Assembly: GCA_947174235.1 (NCBI GenBank)
Contig: CAMWID010000004.1
Coordinates: forward strand, 20,569 to 84,568
Direction: 5' to 3'
Length of the DNA: 64,000 nt
Source of the DNA: an uncultured Porphyromonadaceae bacterium
GTDB taxonomy: Bacteria > Bacteroidota > Bacteroidia > Bacteroidales > Muribaculaceae
Below, in pieces: positions 46,988-56,624 of this stretch; position 1 is the stretch's first letter, and every line of letters starts with the position of its first letter. The notes below the pieces were generated by a model, which had not been told where the DNA came from, did not search any database, and saw only the letters and a program-made list of their open reading frames with translations. The position numbers were made by a program, and so were the translations under genes.

Positions 46988-48244
46988 ATGAAACTGACTA
47001 TTTTCGACATAGATAACTGGAAAGAGATAGGGGCGACATTGATGCGCAACAAGACGCGCACGTTCCTGACAGGATTCGGAATCTTCTGGGGCGTGGCGAT
47101 GCTTGCCATGCTCACGGGAGGTGCCCGTGGAGGAGAGGATCTCCTGAAGAGAAATTTTGCCGGCTTCGCAACCAACACGGGAGGAATAGCCGCCAACCGT
47201 ACGTCGATGCCTTACAAGGGTTATCAGAAAGGTAGGTCGTGGCAGATGGATATGACCGACGTTGAGCTTATCAAGGAATCTTTTCCGGAGTTTGAAGCTG
47301 TTGTCCCCTCTTTCAATGCTGGAAGCAAAAGTATAAAATATGGAAAAAATTCTTTTTCAGGTCAGCTTGTCGGTGCCGGACCAGACTATACAAAGATAAT
47401 TCTTCCAAAACTTTATTCCGGAAGATTCGTGAATGAGGCAGATGAGATGGGAGAACGAAGAGTGGTGGTTATCGGGAAGAAGGTGGCTACCCAGCTTTTC
47501 CCTGATGGGACTGATCCTGTGGGGAGAGTTGTGGAAGTAGGAGGCACCGCTTATTCCGTGATCGGAGTGGCAGGAGACGTATCGGAGGTAAAAATCAACG
47601 GTAGTCTGGACGAGTCGGTTATTATACCTTCGTCAACCTTCCGCCGTGCAAACGGATATGGGGATATAATAGATTTCCTCTTGATTACCGGAAAGCCAAA
47701 TGCAAACCTTACAGACCTGCTGCCCAAAGTGCAATCGGTGATCTATCGTCGCCATGGAATCCACCCTGACGACAAGGGAGCATCCTGGATAATCAATATT
47801 GCCGAAATATTTGAGCAGGTTGATATGCTTTTTACAGGGGTTGATCTTCTTGCATGGTTTATAGGGCTTTCCACACTTCTTGCAGGTGTGATCGGTATCG
47901 GAAACATCATGTGGGTCATAGTCAAAGAACGGACACAGGAAATCGGTATCCGTCGGGCGATAGGCGCTACACCCCGTGATATAATCATTCAGGTATTGAG
48001 CGAAGGAATGGCTTTGACAATAATTGCCGGTTTAGGGGGCATTTGTTTTGCCACGATTGTGCTTGCGGTGCTTCAGCAAATGAATAATCCTGCCGACGCC
48101 GTATCGGAGGCAAGGTTTCAGATGAGCTTTACTGTAGCAATCGGTATTTTAGGCTTGTTTGTGCTTCTGGGTACTCTTGCCGGGCTTATCCCCTCTATAA
48201 AAGCCATGAGGATAAAACCTGTGGAGGCGATCAATGACAAATGA
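46988..48244 (+). CDS. ABC permease, MacB-PCD/FtsX type (2)
   Basis: MRNKTRTFLTGFGIFWGVAMLAML; NIMWVIVKERTQEIGIRRAIGATPRDI; LIPSIKAMRIKPVEAINDK. Confidence 0.92.
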   Translation: MKLTIFDIDNWKEIGATLMRNKTRTFLTGFGIFWGVAMLAMLTGGARGGEDLLKRNFAGFATNTGGIAANRTSMPYKGYQKGRSWQMDMTDVELIKESFPEFEAVVPSFNAGSKSIKYGKNSFSGQLVGAGPDYTKIILPKLYSGRFVNEADEMGERRVVVIGKKVATQLFPDGTDPVGRVVEVGGTAYSVIGVAGDVSEVKINGSLDESVIIPSSTFRRANGYGDIIDFLLITGKPNANLTDLLPKVQSVIYRRHGIHPDDKGASWIINIAEIFEQVDMLFTGVDLLAWFIGLSTLLAGVIGIGNIMWVIVKERTQEIGIRRAIGATPRDIIIQVLSEGMALTIIAGLGGICFATIVLAVLQQMNNPADAVSEARFQMSFTVAIGILGLFVLLGTLAGLIPSIKAMRIKPVEAINDK

Positions 48245-48251
48245 ATTATTC

Positions 48252-48300
48252 AATGCACAATTCATAATGCACAATGCACAATGCATAATGCATAATTCAT
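48252..48300. repeat. Heptamer tandem repeat AATKCAY x7
   Basis: AATGCAC AATTCAT AATGCAC AATGCAC AATGCAT AATGCAT AATTCAT. Confidence 0.9.
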
Positions 48301-48359
48301 AATTAGCTGTGAAGTAATGGAATTCTCTCATATCTCATAATTCAGAATTCAGAACTCAC

Positions 48360-48406
48360 AACTCATATCTCATAACTCATATCTCATAACTCATATCTCA
48401 CAACTC
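48360..48406. repeat. 14-bp tandem repeat AACTCATATCTCAY x3
   Basis: AACTCATATCTCAT AACTCATATCTCAT AACTCATATCTCAC AACTC. Confidence 0.9.
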
Positions 48407-48430
48407 GAAAAATATAAATACCAAAATAAG

Positions 48431-49531
48431 ATGAAAAAGTTTTTTAAAATCCTGCTGATCGTGATCGTGTGTGCGGTCTTCATCGGCACTTTCTTCTATC
48501 TTTATCAAAATTCAAAAGGGAAAGAGGATGTCTATTCCCTGCGCTATCCGGCTACAGAGTCGATTGAGCGGACCACAGTCCTGACCGGCAAGATCGAGCC
48601 TCGCGACGAGATCGACATAAAGCCTCAGATTTCCGGAATCATCAGCGAGATTCTTGTTGAGGCGGGAGACCATGTAAATAACGGCGATATTATCGCAAAA
48701 ATCAAGGTTATCCCTGAAGAATCTCAATTGTCGGCGGCTGAAAACCGTGTGGCTGTTGCCGAAATAGCCCTTAAGGAGGCAGAACGCACGTTCAACCGCA
48801 CGAAAGGGCTGTATGAGAAGAAATACGAAAGCAGGGAGAAATATGAAACCGATGAGGCTGCTCTTGAGCGGGCACAAAAGGATCTTGAGCAGGCAAAAGA
48901 CCAGCTGACAATTGTGCGCGACGGTGTGTCGGCGGCTAACGCACAAGGATCGAACACACTTGTGCGCTCCACTGTAACGGGGGTGGTCCTTGAAGTGCCT
49001 GTAAAAGTAGGATCTTCAGTGATTCAGGCGAATACCTTTAACGACGGCACAACAATAGCCAAAGTCGCAGACATGACAGATTTGATCTTCAAAGGGAAGG
49101 TGGATGAGACGGAGGTGGATTTGCTTAAAGAGGGAATGAGTGTGAGAATTTCAGTAGGAGCAGTTGCAAATTCAGATTATCCTGCCGTTATCGAAAAGAT
49201 AGCCCCCATGGCTTCTGACGACAACGGGGCTAATACATTTGAGGTGAAGGCGGCTCTTTCCGAGGCGGAGAGCGCTAACCTTCGTGCCGGATACAGCGCC
49301 AACGCGAGTGTGATCCTTGAAAAGGCTGACAGTGTGTTGGCGGTTCCGGAAAGCGTGGTGGAATATGAGGGTGATAAGTCGTATGTCTATGTCATGACCG
49401 ATTCCGTACCGCGTCAGGTGTTTGAACGCAAAGAGATAACGGTGGGTATCTCCAATGGTCTCATGGTGCAGGTGAAATCGGGAGAACTTACAAAGGATAC
49501 TCCTCTGAGAGGGAATATCGAGAAAAACTAA
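48431..49531 (+). CDS. MacA/HlyD-type periplasmic adaptor
   Basis: N-terminal TM; GKIEPRDEIDIKPQISGIISEILVEAGDHVNNGDIIAKI; coiled coil; STVTGVVLEVPVKVGSSV. Confidence 0.92.
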   Translation: MKKFFKILLIVIVCAVFIGTFFYLYQNSKGKEDVYSLRYPATESIERTTVLTGKIEPRDEIDIKPQISGIISEILVEAGDHVNNGDIIAKIKVIPEESQLSAAENRVAVAEIALKEAERTFNRTKGLYEKKYESREKYETDEAALERAQKDLEQAKDQLTIVRDGVSAANAQGSNTLVRSTVTGVVLEVPVKVGSSVIQANTFNDGTTIAKVADMTDLIFKGKVDETEVDLLKEGMSVRISVGAVANSDYPAVIEKIAPMASDDNGANTFEVKAALSEAESANLRAGYSANASVILEKADSVLAVPESVVEYEGDKSYVYVMTDSVPRQVFERKEITVGISNGLMVQVKSGELTKDTPLRGNIEKN

Positions 49532-49542
49532 AATGTCGGAAT

Positions 49543-50847
49543 ATGAACAGATTTCTTAGAATATTCCTGTGTGCCGGAATGCTTGTGCCGTTGATGGCTG
49601 AAGCAGAAGTATGGTCGCTCGACAGATGCATCACATATGCCCTTGACCACAATATCTCTGTCAAACAGCAGACCCTCAGAATAACGGAAGGGGAATATGC
49701 AGTCAAGGAAGCGCAAGACCGCTATCTCCCTACCCTTGACGCGTCGGCATCCGAGTCAATGAACTTCGGCAGGGGTCTCACTTCCCAGAACACTTACGCT
49801 GACCGCAATACAACAAGCACCTCCTGGAACATAGGGATGAGCCTCCCTCTGTTTCAAGGGACTTCGGCATACCGGAGGGTAAAGGTGGCGGAGCTGTCGC
49901 TGCAGCAATATGTGCTGGAAAATGAGGCTACCAAAGACAATATAGCCCTTAATGTCATGTCGCAGTATCTTCAGGTGCTTTATTGCAAGGAGGTGGCTAA
50001 AAGCGCCCGTTCGCAGGCGGAGCTTTCTGCATTTGAGGTGGAGAGGCAGAAGGCTTTGATAGAGGCGGGGAAAGTGGCGGAGGCTACGTTGTATGACCTT
50101 GAGGCTGTTGCGGCGCAAGACCGTCTTCAGGTCGTGACTTCCGACAATGATACCAGGACAGCACTCGTGAATCTCGCCAACATGCTTCAACTGACGTTGA
50201 CTGAAAACTTTGATGTCGCTCCCTTGGAGGAGACAGATCCTCTCCTCCCCGGTCCCGACGCGGTATATGCGTCCGCCATGGGATTGAACAATAGTTTGCT
50301 TGGTGCCCGTCAGGCTGTAAAAGTGGCGAACGAGAATATCACGCTTGCCAAGACCGGGTATATACCCACGCTGAGTTTCAATGCAGGGTTAGGATCGAGC
50401 TATTATACTGTAAGTGGCTATCCCTCGGAATCTTTCGGAAGACAGATGAAAAACAATTACTCCACATACCTTGGTTTTTCTCTCAGGATCCCTATTTTTG
50501 ATGCTTTCAATACGCGCAACAGCATACGCAGGGCAAAGCTTCAGAAGCTGAACGCCGAGCTTTCACTGGAACAGCGGGAGACAGATCTCTACAAGGATAT
50601 CCAGCTTGCATATTATCAGGCAAAGGGTGCCAGAGAACGTTATCTTACCTCGGAAGAGACGTTGGAGAAAACGAATCTGTCGTTTGAATCCACCCGTGAA
50701 CGCTTCAATCTCGGGCGTGCCACACAAGCAGATTACGAACAGGCTAAAAATAATCTCTATAAGACAGAGATCTCACGTATCCAGGCACATTATGAATATC
50801 TTCTTCGTGCCAAGATACTGCTGTTCTACCAGACGAACAAATGGTGA
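49543..50847 (+). CDS. TolC-family outer membrane efflux protein
   Basis: WSLDRCITYALDHNISVKQQTLRI; ALVNLANMLQL; FNLGRATQADYEQAKNNLYKTEISRIQAHYEYLLRAKILLFY. Confidence 0.92.
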   Translation: MNRFLRIFLCAGMLVPLMAEAEVWSLDRCITYALDHNISVKQQTLRITEGEYAVKEAQDRYLPTLDASASESMNFGRGLTSQNTYADRNTTSTSWNIGMSLPLFQGTSAYRRVKVAELSLQQYVLENEATKDNIALNVMSQYLQVLYCKEVAKSARSQAELSAFEVERQKALIEAGKVAEATLYDLEAVAAQDRLQVVTSDNDTRTALVNLANMLQLTLTENFDVAPLEETDPLLPGPDAVYASAMGLNNSLLGARQAVKVANENITLAKTGYIPTLSFNAGLGSSYYTVSGYPSESFGRQMKNNYSTYLGFSLRIPIFDAFNTRNSIRRAKLQKLNAELSLEQRETDLYKDIQLAYYQAKGARERYLTSEETLEKTNLSFESTRERFNLGRATQADYEQAKNNLYKTEISRIQAHYEYLLRAKILLFYQTNKW

Positions 50848-50885
50848 AAGAGCATCCTTAACGGAATGCCGCCATAATAAAACGG

Positions 50886-50918
50886 AAACCGCCGATTCAC
50901 ATCGGCGGTTTTCTTTTT
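50886..50918 (+). terminator. Intrinsic terminator
   Basis: AAACCGCCGAT-TCAC-ATCGGCGGTTT then TTCTTTTT. Confidence 0.88.
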
Positions 50919-51185
50919 CCATAATACTTTTTCGAACTAACCTAACATCATGAAACGATTTTCTGATATTATAACAGTATCCGTCTAAGATTTGTTCAGG
51001 CGAATCAAAAAATTTTTTCAATGCCAATAAAAATTGTCGCAAAGAAGTCTAACTATATTTGTAATTTTTAATAATTATTTATCGTGAAATTATTGATTTA
51101 TTAAGATATATTAATATTAATGGTATATATATAAATGAGTGTTTAATATACAATAAATATTTTTATAATTTTTTAATCTAAAAAA

Positions 51186-51216
51186 TTTGATGTAATGCAA
51201 ATAATAAGTATATTTG
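51186..51216 (+). promoter_or_regulatory. Bacteroidetes promoter TTTG-N19-TATATTTG
   Basis: TTTG 51186-51189, TATATTTG 51209-51216; ~600 nt upstream of susC3. Confidence 0.65.
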
Positions 51217-51822
51217 CGCATCAAATATCAGTTAATATATTTTCTGCCATTAGCAATTAGATGCATCCGAATGCGAATCAGAATTAATTAAAGGATACAA
51301 AAGGTTATATACTATTGTTGGTGATATTTATTTTTGCTTCAAAAATTGTCTGATATGCTTGATATTATTGTTTTTTATGAGACGATACTTCATAAAGCAA
51401 TATTCGACATCCGGTTTCCTGATGCGGGATTTAAACCGAATTGGATTTATATCTGTCATGAATGGAAACCATAGACAATTTACAAATAATTTCACGATGA
51501 AGCTGTAAATAAGATTGCATATTTGGCGTATAACCGTAGAAGCTGTATAAACTTTTATTTTTTCAATAATTTGTCATGGCATCGGGATTATTTTGATGTA
51601 CAAGCCGGGAATTTGGGAGCCCGGATAACCGGCGGGAGATTAAAAAGTATCCGATAAGATGATGAAAGATTTGGAAAGAGGTCTTCAGGCGGCATAAATG
51701 CTTTAAAGGCATCAATTTGAGGAAAAGTTTAAGCAACTTCAATCAATAAGGGACGGTTGACAAATATTGGGAATCTATCCCTAAGATCATGATATGAAAG
51801 AAAATAATCTTCTAACCTTAAA

Positions 51823-54800
51823 ATGCCAGTTATGAAATGGATGTCTGACTTAAGAAAGCACATTGTTTCCCGACACTATAATTGGGGAGGACTGTCAGTC
51901 TTGATTTTTGCGGGAATCATGTGCCAGCCACACTTGGCAAGGGCGGAATCGGCAGAGAGTGCTGTTCCGTTCGGAGAAATGCAGCAACAGAATGCGGTAA
52001 ATGGAAAAGTCACCGGACCTGATGGAGAACCGTTGGTCGGTGTGACAGTTATGGTAAAAGGGAGTAACAAGGGCACTTCCACAGATGTTGAGGGTCATTA
52101 TGACTTGTCTTTGGACAATCCTCGTAAAGCTGTTCTTATATTTACTTATGTCGGCATGAAACCGGCTGAGATCAAAGTAGACGGACGCCGGAATATAGAT
52201 GTCGTCATGGAAGATGACCATGCTCTTCTTGACGAGGTGATGGTGGTGGCTTACGGCACGACTACCAAGGAATCATTCACAGGTTCTGCTGTGAGTGTCA
52301 AGAGCGACAAGCTCACACAGGCGGCAGCTTCCAAGACTTCTGCTGTCGAGGCTCTTCGGGGTAATGTGGCAGGCGTTCGTTTCTCTAATTCCGGAGGCCA
52401 GCCGGGTGAGGTGTCCGGTATCCAGATCCGAGGTATCGGTTCAATCAATGAATCCACTACTCCTCTTTATGTGGTGGATGGTGTGACAATCAGCACGGGT
52501 CTCAATATGATCAACCCGGAAGATATCGAGAGTATGACAGTGCTTAAGGATGCCGCCGCAACTTCTCTCTATGGCAACCGTGCATCTAATGGTGTGATCA
52601 TCATCACCACTAAAAAGGGAAAGGCTGAAAAAACAAAAGTGACGGTTAATTATGAGCATGCGTGGTCGTCACAGACAATGCCCCGCTCACTGAAGGGATT
52701 CTACATGAATACTGCCGAGACCACTGAATATGCTATGGAAGCACTCGCAAACCGTTATCTCTACAACAACAAGGCATTGCCATGGCAAGAGTCTTACGAT
52801 CCCAACAATTCGGCTATATATGAGGCTGCTCAGGAATACGCGCTGAAGAACCTTCATTCGGCTGCGAAACTCGTTCATCCGGATGATCCCCTGGATGGCT
52901 CGTTTGATTATGCAACTGCTGATTTGACCAAGTTCCTCACTAATCCGAGAGAGAACAACTGGCAGGACGCAATCCTCCGTACAGGTCAGGAAAACAAGGT
53001 GAACGTGTCGGCAACCGGCGGCTCCGAAAAACTTAACTATTACGCTTCATTGGGTTATCTCAATCAGGAAGGTATCGTTGTTGGCAGTGATTTCGACCGC
53101 TACACAGGGCGCTTGTCAGTTTCCGGTCAGATCGGCAAATATATCGATTTCACAATTGGTGAGAACGTAGGCTATACCATCAAAAACGAACAGACCACAG
53201 GCAACTATTATTCAAGCCCGATGGCAGGTCTTTACTGGCTCAATCCCTCTCAGCCCATCTATCTTTCAGACGGCTCATTGAATGAAACTCCGGGTTACTT
53301 CAACCAGGTGCCGAACTATATACATAACCTTGAGCACCTGTCGTTTACCACCAAGAATTTCTCAAGTATGACCAACATTTCGCTTACTGTGAAATTTACT
53401 GACTGGTTGAGATTCACCACAGTCAACGGTATAGACATTAACTACACTCAACAGAAGCAGATCTGGGATCCACAGTCGAACGACGGTAAGGCTACCAACG
53501 GTTATATGTGGCAGTATTCAAGCCTTTATCACAAGATGACCACATCCAACACCCTTAACTTCAACAAGTATTTCGGGAATCACTTCCTGAGCGCATTGAT
53601 CGGTTATGAGGCATATAAATATACCTACGATAATCTTGAGGCGGAAGGTCAGCAGTTTGCATACGCCGACAAAATGTATCTCGGGAATGCCTCTGTCCCC
53701 GCAGGTGTAGGCGGTTATGAGGGATCAGACCGTATGGTCTCCTACATGGCAAAGGTTGATTACAACTATGCCAACAAATATTATCTGTCTGCAAGTTATC
53801 GTCGCGACGGCAGCTCACGCTTTATATCCAAGAGCCGCTGGGGTAACTTCTGGTCTGTTTCCGGCGCCTGGAGCATCATAAAGGAAAACTTTATGGAACA
53901 CACCCATGGCTGGCTTGACAACCTCAGACTGAAAGCGTCTTACGGTACGAACGGTAACCAGCCTAACGGTTATTACAACAACCTGACACTGTTTGCTGTG
54001 GATGCACGCCACAATCTTCTCCCCGCCCTTATGGCAAGCACTATCGGCAATCCCGACCTTACATGGGAGAATTCTTACACCTGGAACGTAGGTCTTGACT
54101 TCAGCGTTTTAAACAGCAGGCTCAGCGGTACGATTGAATATTACAACCGTCTTACAACTGACCTTATCGACTGGACCAATATCTCTTACATGACAGGCTG
54201 GAGCTCTATTATCGTAAACGATGGCGAGCTTCGCAACACAGGTCTTGAGATCACTCTTTCAAGCCGAAACATAGATAATAAAGATTTCTTGTGGACCACA
54301 GATTTCAATATCTCTTACATGAGAGCGAAGATTCAGAAACTTCATGGGGGAACACGTATTTCACATCCTTACATCACTAAGGAAGGGGAGCATCTCTATT
54401 CGTTCTATACCCGTGAATGGGTAGGCGTGGATTCCGCTACAGGTCAGGGTATCTGGAAAAAGAATACCAAGGATGCCGAAGGAAATGTGATAGATCCTGA
54501 CGGCGTGACAAACAATGTAGACGAGGCTGACCGAGTTATCGTAGGCAAGGGTTATCCCGATTGGTTTGGCGGACTTACCAATACATTCAGTTATAAAGGT
54601 TTTGAGCTTTCGTTCCTTCTTACGTTCTCTCTCGGAGGCGATATGTGGGACGACAATCACTACTACGGTGTGACAGACGGCAACAATCTCGGAAACCAGA
54701 ACTTCAGAAGAGATGCCGCCGACCACTGGAGAAAACCGGGCGACAAGTCTGACAACCCGATCATCATAAGCGGCAACCCGCTGAAGTCTTCGGCAAACAC

Positions 54801-55053
54801 ATCTTCCCGCCGTATGACCTCATCAGACCATCTGAGATTAAAAACCCTTACATTCGGATATAATTTCCCGTCGGCATGGACGAACCGTATCGGGGTCAAA
54901 GGTGCCAAGATTTATGTTAATGGCAATGATGTGCTGACATTCTCACACAGCAAATATATAGATCCCGAGGTCGGGCTTGACGGTATGTCAAAGAATGTAT
55001 ACACATTCCCGATGTTGAAATCCTGGCGTGTAGGAGTTAAACTTGAATTCTAA
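51823..55053 (+). CDS. SusC/RagA-type TonB-dependent transporter (orphan pair)
   Basis: VNGKVTGPDGEPLVGVTVMVKGSNKGTSTDVEG; DEVMVVAYGTTTKESFTGSA; GNRASNGVIIITTKKG; C-terminal MLKSWRVGVKLEF. Confidence 0.95.
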   Translation: MPVMKWMSDLRKHIVSRHYNWGGLSVLIFAGIMCQPHLARAESAESAVPFGEMQQQNAVNGKVTGPDGEPLVGVTVMVKGSNKGTSTDVEGHYDLSLDNPRKAVLIFTYVGMKPAEIKVDGRRNIDVVMEDDHALLDEVMVVAYGTTTKESFTGSAVSVKSDKLTQAAASKTSAVEALRGNVAGVRFSNSGGQPGEVSGIQIRGIGSINESTTPLYVVDGVTISTGLNMINPEDIESMTVLKDAAATSLYGNRASNGVIIITTKKGKAEKTKVTVNYEHAWSSQTMPRSLKGFYMNTAETTEYAMEALANRYLYNNKALPWQESYDPNNSAIYEAAQEYALKNLHSAAKLVHPDDPLDGSFDYATADLTKFLTNPRENNWQDAILRTGQENKVNVSATGGSEKLNYYASLGYLNQEGIVVGSDFDRYTGRLSVSGQIGKYIDFTIGENVGYTIKNEQTTGNYYSSPMAGLYWLNPSQPIYLSDGSLNETPGYFNQVPNYIHNLEHLSFTTKNFSSMTNISLTVKFTDWLRFTTVNGIDINYTQQKQIWDPQSNDGKATNGYMWQYSSLYHKMTTSNTLNFNKYFGNHFLSALIGYEAYKYTYDNLEAEGQQFAYADKMYLGNASVPAGVGGYEGSDRMVSYMAKVDYNYANKYYLSASYRRDGSSRFISKSRWGNFWSVSGAWSIIKENFMEHTHGWLDNLRLKASYGTNGNQPNGYYNNLTLFAVDARHNLLPALMASTIGNPDLTWENSYTWNVGLDFSVLNSRLSGTIEYYNRLTTDLIDWTNISYMTGWSSIIVNDGELRNTGLEITLSSRNIDNKDFLWTTDFNISYMRAKIQKLHGGTRISHPYITKEGEHLYSFYTREWVGVDSATGQGIWKKNTKDAEGNVIDPDGVTNNVDEADRVIVGKGYPDWFGGLTNTFSYKGFELSFLLTFSLGGDMWDDNHYYGVTDGNNLGNQNFRRDAADHWRKPGDKSDNPIIISGNPLKSSANTSSRRMTSSDHLRLKTLTFGYNFPSAWTNRIGVKGAKIYVNGNDVLTFSHSKYIDPEVGLDGMSKNVYTFPMLKSWRVGVKLEF

Positions 55054-55066
55054 AAAACAGACAGCT

Positions 55067-56545
55067 ATGAAAAATAAATATATAGTATCACTGTTTGCGG
55101 CAATAGGTATGTTCGCGACAGGGTGTGGAGATAGTTTTCTTGACATTGAATCAGCGTCCGGCGTACAGGATGGTCCTGAAATGATAAGGAACAATGCCGA
55201 GATGCAGGTGGCGGTCAATGGAGCCTATGTATATCTGGAATGCTACAGGGTATCGACAACTTTGCACGGCGACGTGATGGGCGACGACCTGCAGAGCTAT
55301 CCCTGGGATTATCGCCTTGAGGTGTATTATCACATGGACCGCCGCACCCCGAACTTCACGGGCACCGATCTCTGGACAAGACTTTATAAAGGCTCGTTTG
55401 ATATCAATACGAAGCTTGACAAGGTTCAGTATATCCGTGACCGCAACGAGGATACAGACCGTATGATCGCGGAGTTGAGATTTATCCGTGCCATTCTTCA
55501 CTGGGAGGCTTCTTTGCGCTACGGACCTCTCCCCTCAAATCTGGGCAAGGGTAAGATCAAGGCTGACGCTCTCGGAGCAATGATCACGGATAAGCTTCCG
55601 GACGACATGATGAGAACATATTATCGCGACAAGGTGAGCGACGTGTTTGATTTCATGATCAGCGAGATGGAGGATATTGTTGACGATCTTCCGAAAGCTC
55701 ATCGCGAGGCTGCCCTCAATTATTGGGCAGGCAAGCTGTTCCTGGCTCGTCTGTATCTTTACACTGAACAGTGGGACAAGGCGTTTGCATGTGCAAAAGA
55801 TGTGATTGAGAATGGCGGTTACACTCTCTATACAAGAGATAATTATGTGGACTCATGGAAAGAGGCTTATGCTTCGGAGTCTATTTTCGAGATGCCCACG
55901 ACTGAATCTGACAATGCAAGCTGGGATGCCCTGGGCTATTTCGTAAACGGTTACGGATATAATGCCGTGATCGCTACAACCGATTTCGTGTCGCTCTGGG
56001 ATGACGGCGATGTGCGTTTCGACCTTCTTGAGGATCCGTATTGGGATTGGTTCCCAAAGCATTTCACGGATGATTATGACTGGGACCGCTGCTATTTCAT
56101 TTCTAAGAAATATCCCGGAAGAGGTGATAACCTGAAGGTCTGCAATCCCAAGGTGTTCCGTCTGTCGGAAGCTTATCTGATCGCGGCGGAGGCAGCTCTC
56201 CGTGGCTCTGAAGGCGTTGGTGTGGGAAGCGGATATCTCACTGAGTTGAGAAGGAACCGTACCACAACTGACCCTGAAAAATATAATGCCGGATATGACC
56301 TTGATGACGTGCTCTACGAGCGTCGTCTGGAACTCATCGGAGAGGGTCATCGTGCATTCGACCTTTGGCGCAATCAGCGTACTGTTGTCAAGTATCACGG
56401 AGAACCCAATTTCCAGTGGACCGATTTTGACGAGATGCCATTCGATGATTATCATGTGATTCTTCCTATAGCTGTCCGCGAACTGGAGCTGATGAGCGCC
56501 GAAGACAAGCAGAGCCAGCAGAACCCTGGATACGGACTGTTCTGA
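55067..56545 (+). CDS. SusD/RagB-type lipoprotein (orphan pair)
   Basis: MFATGCGDSFLDIESASGVQ; FRLSEAYLIAAEAALRG; YERRLELIGEGHRAFDLWRNQRTV; QSQQNPGYGLF. Start at 55067. Confidence 0.94.
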   Translation: MKNKYIVSLFAAIGMFATGCGDSFLDIESASGVQDGPEMIRNNAEMQVAVNGAYVYLECYRVSTTLHGDVMGDDLQSYPWDYRLEVYYHMDRRTPNFTGTDLWTRLYKGSFDINTKLDKVQYIRDRNEDTDRMIAELRFIRAILHWEASLRYGPLPSNLGKGKIKADALGAMITDKLPDDMMRTYYRDKVSDVFDFMISEMEDIVDDLPKAHREAALNYWAGKLFLARLYLYTEQWDKAFACAKDVIENGGYTLYTRDNYVDSWKEAYASESIFEMPTTESDNASWDALGYFVNGYGYNAVIATTDFVSLWDDGDVRFDLLEDPYWDWFPKHFTDDYDWDRCYFISKKYPGRGDNLKVCNPKVFRLSEAYLIAAEAALRGSEGVGVGSGYLTELRRNRTTTDPEKYNAGYDLDDVLYERRLELIGEGHRAFDLWRNQRTVVKYHGEPNFQWTDFDEMPFDDYHVILPIAVRELELMSAEDKQSQQNPGYGLF

Positions 56546-56571
56546 TGTCGTTAAGTCTATTTGTCGGATCA

Positions 56572-56611
56572 AAAAAGAATGCCCCCGCAGCGCTGCGGGG
56601 GCATTCTTTTT
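56572..56611. terminator. Bidirectional intrinsic terminator, perfect 40-nt palindrome
   Basis: AAAAAGAATGCCCCCGCAGC|GCTGCGGGGGCATTCTTTTT between convergent genes. Confidence 0.95.
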
Positions 56612-56624
56612 CGATTCACAGGTT

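Noticed and set aside
46102-47196. 364-aa minus-strand ORF
   Set aside because: Spans the junction of two clear ABC permease genes on the other strand; shadow ORF.
48252-48406. Possible CRISPR-like array
   Set aside because: Repeats are contiguous 7-bp and 14-bp units without spacers and no cas genes are nearby.
55853-56572. 239-aa minus-strand ORF
   Set aside because: Antisense to susD3 and runs into the bidirectional terminator.
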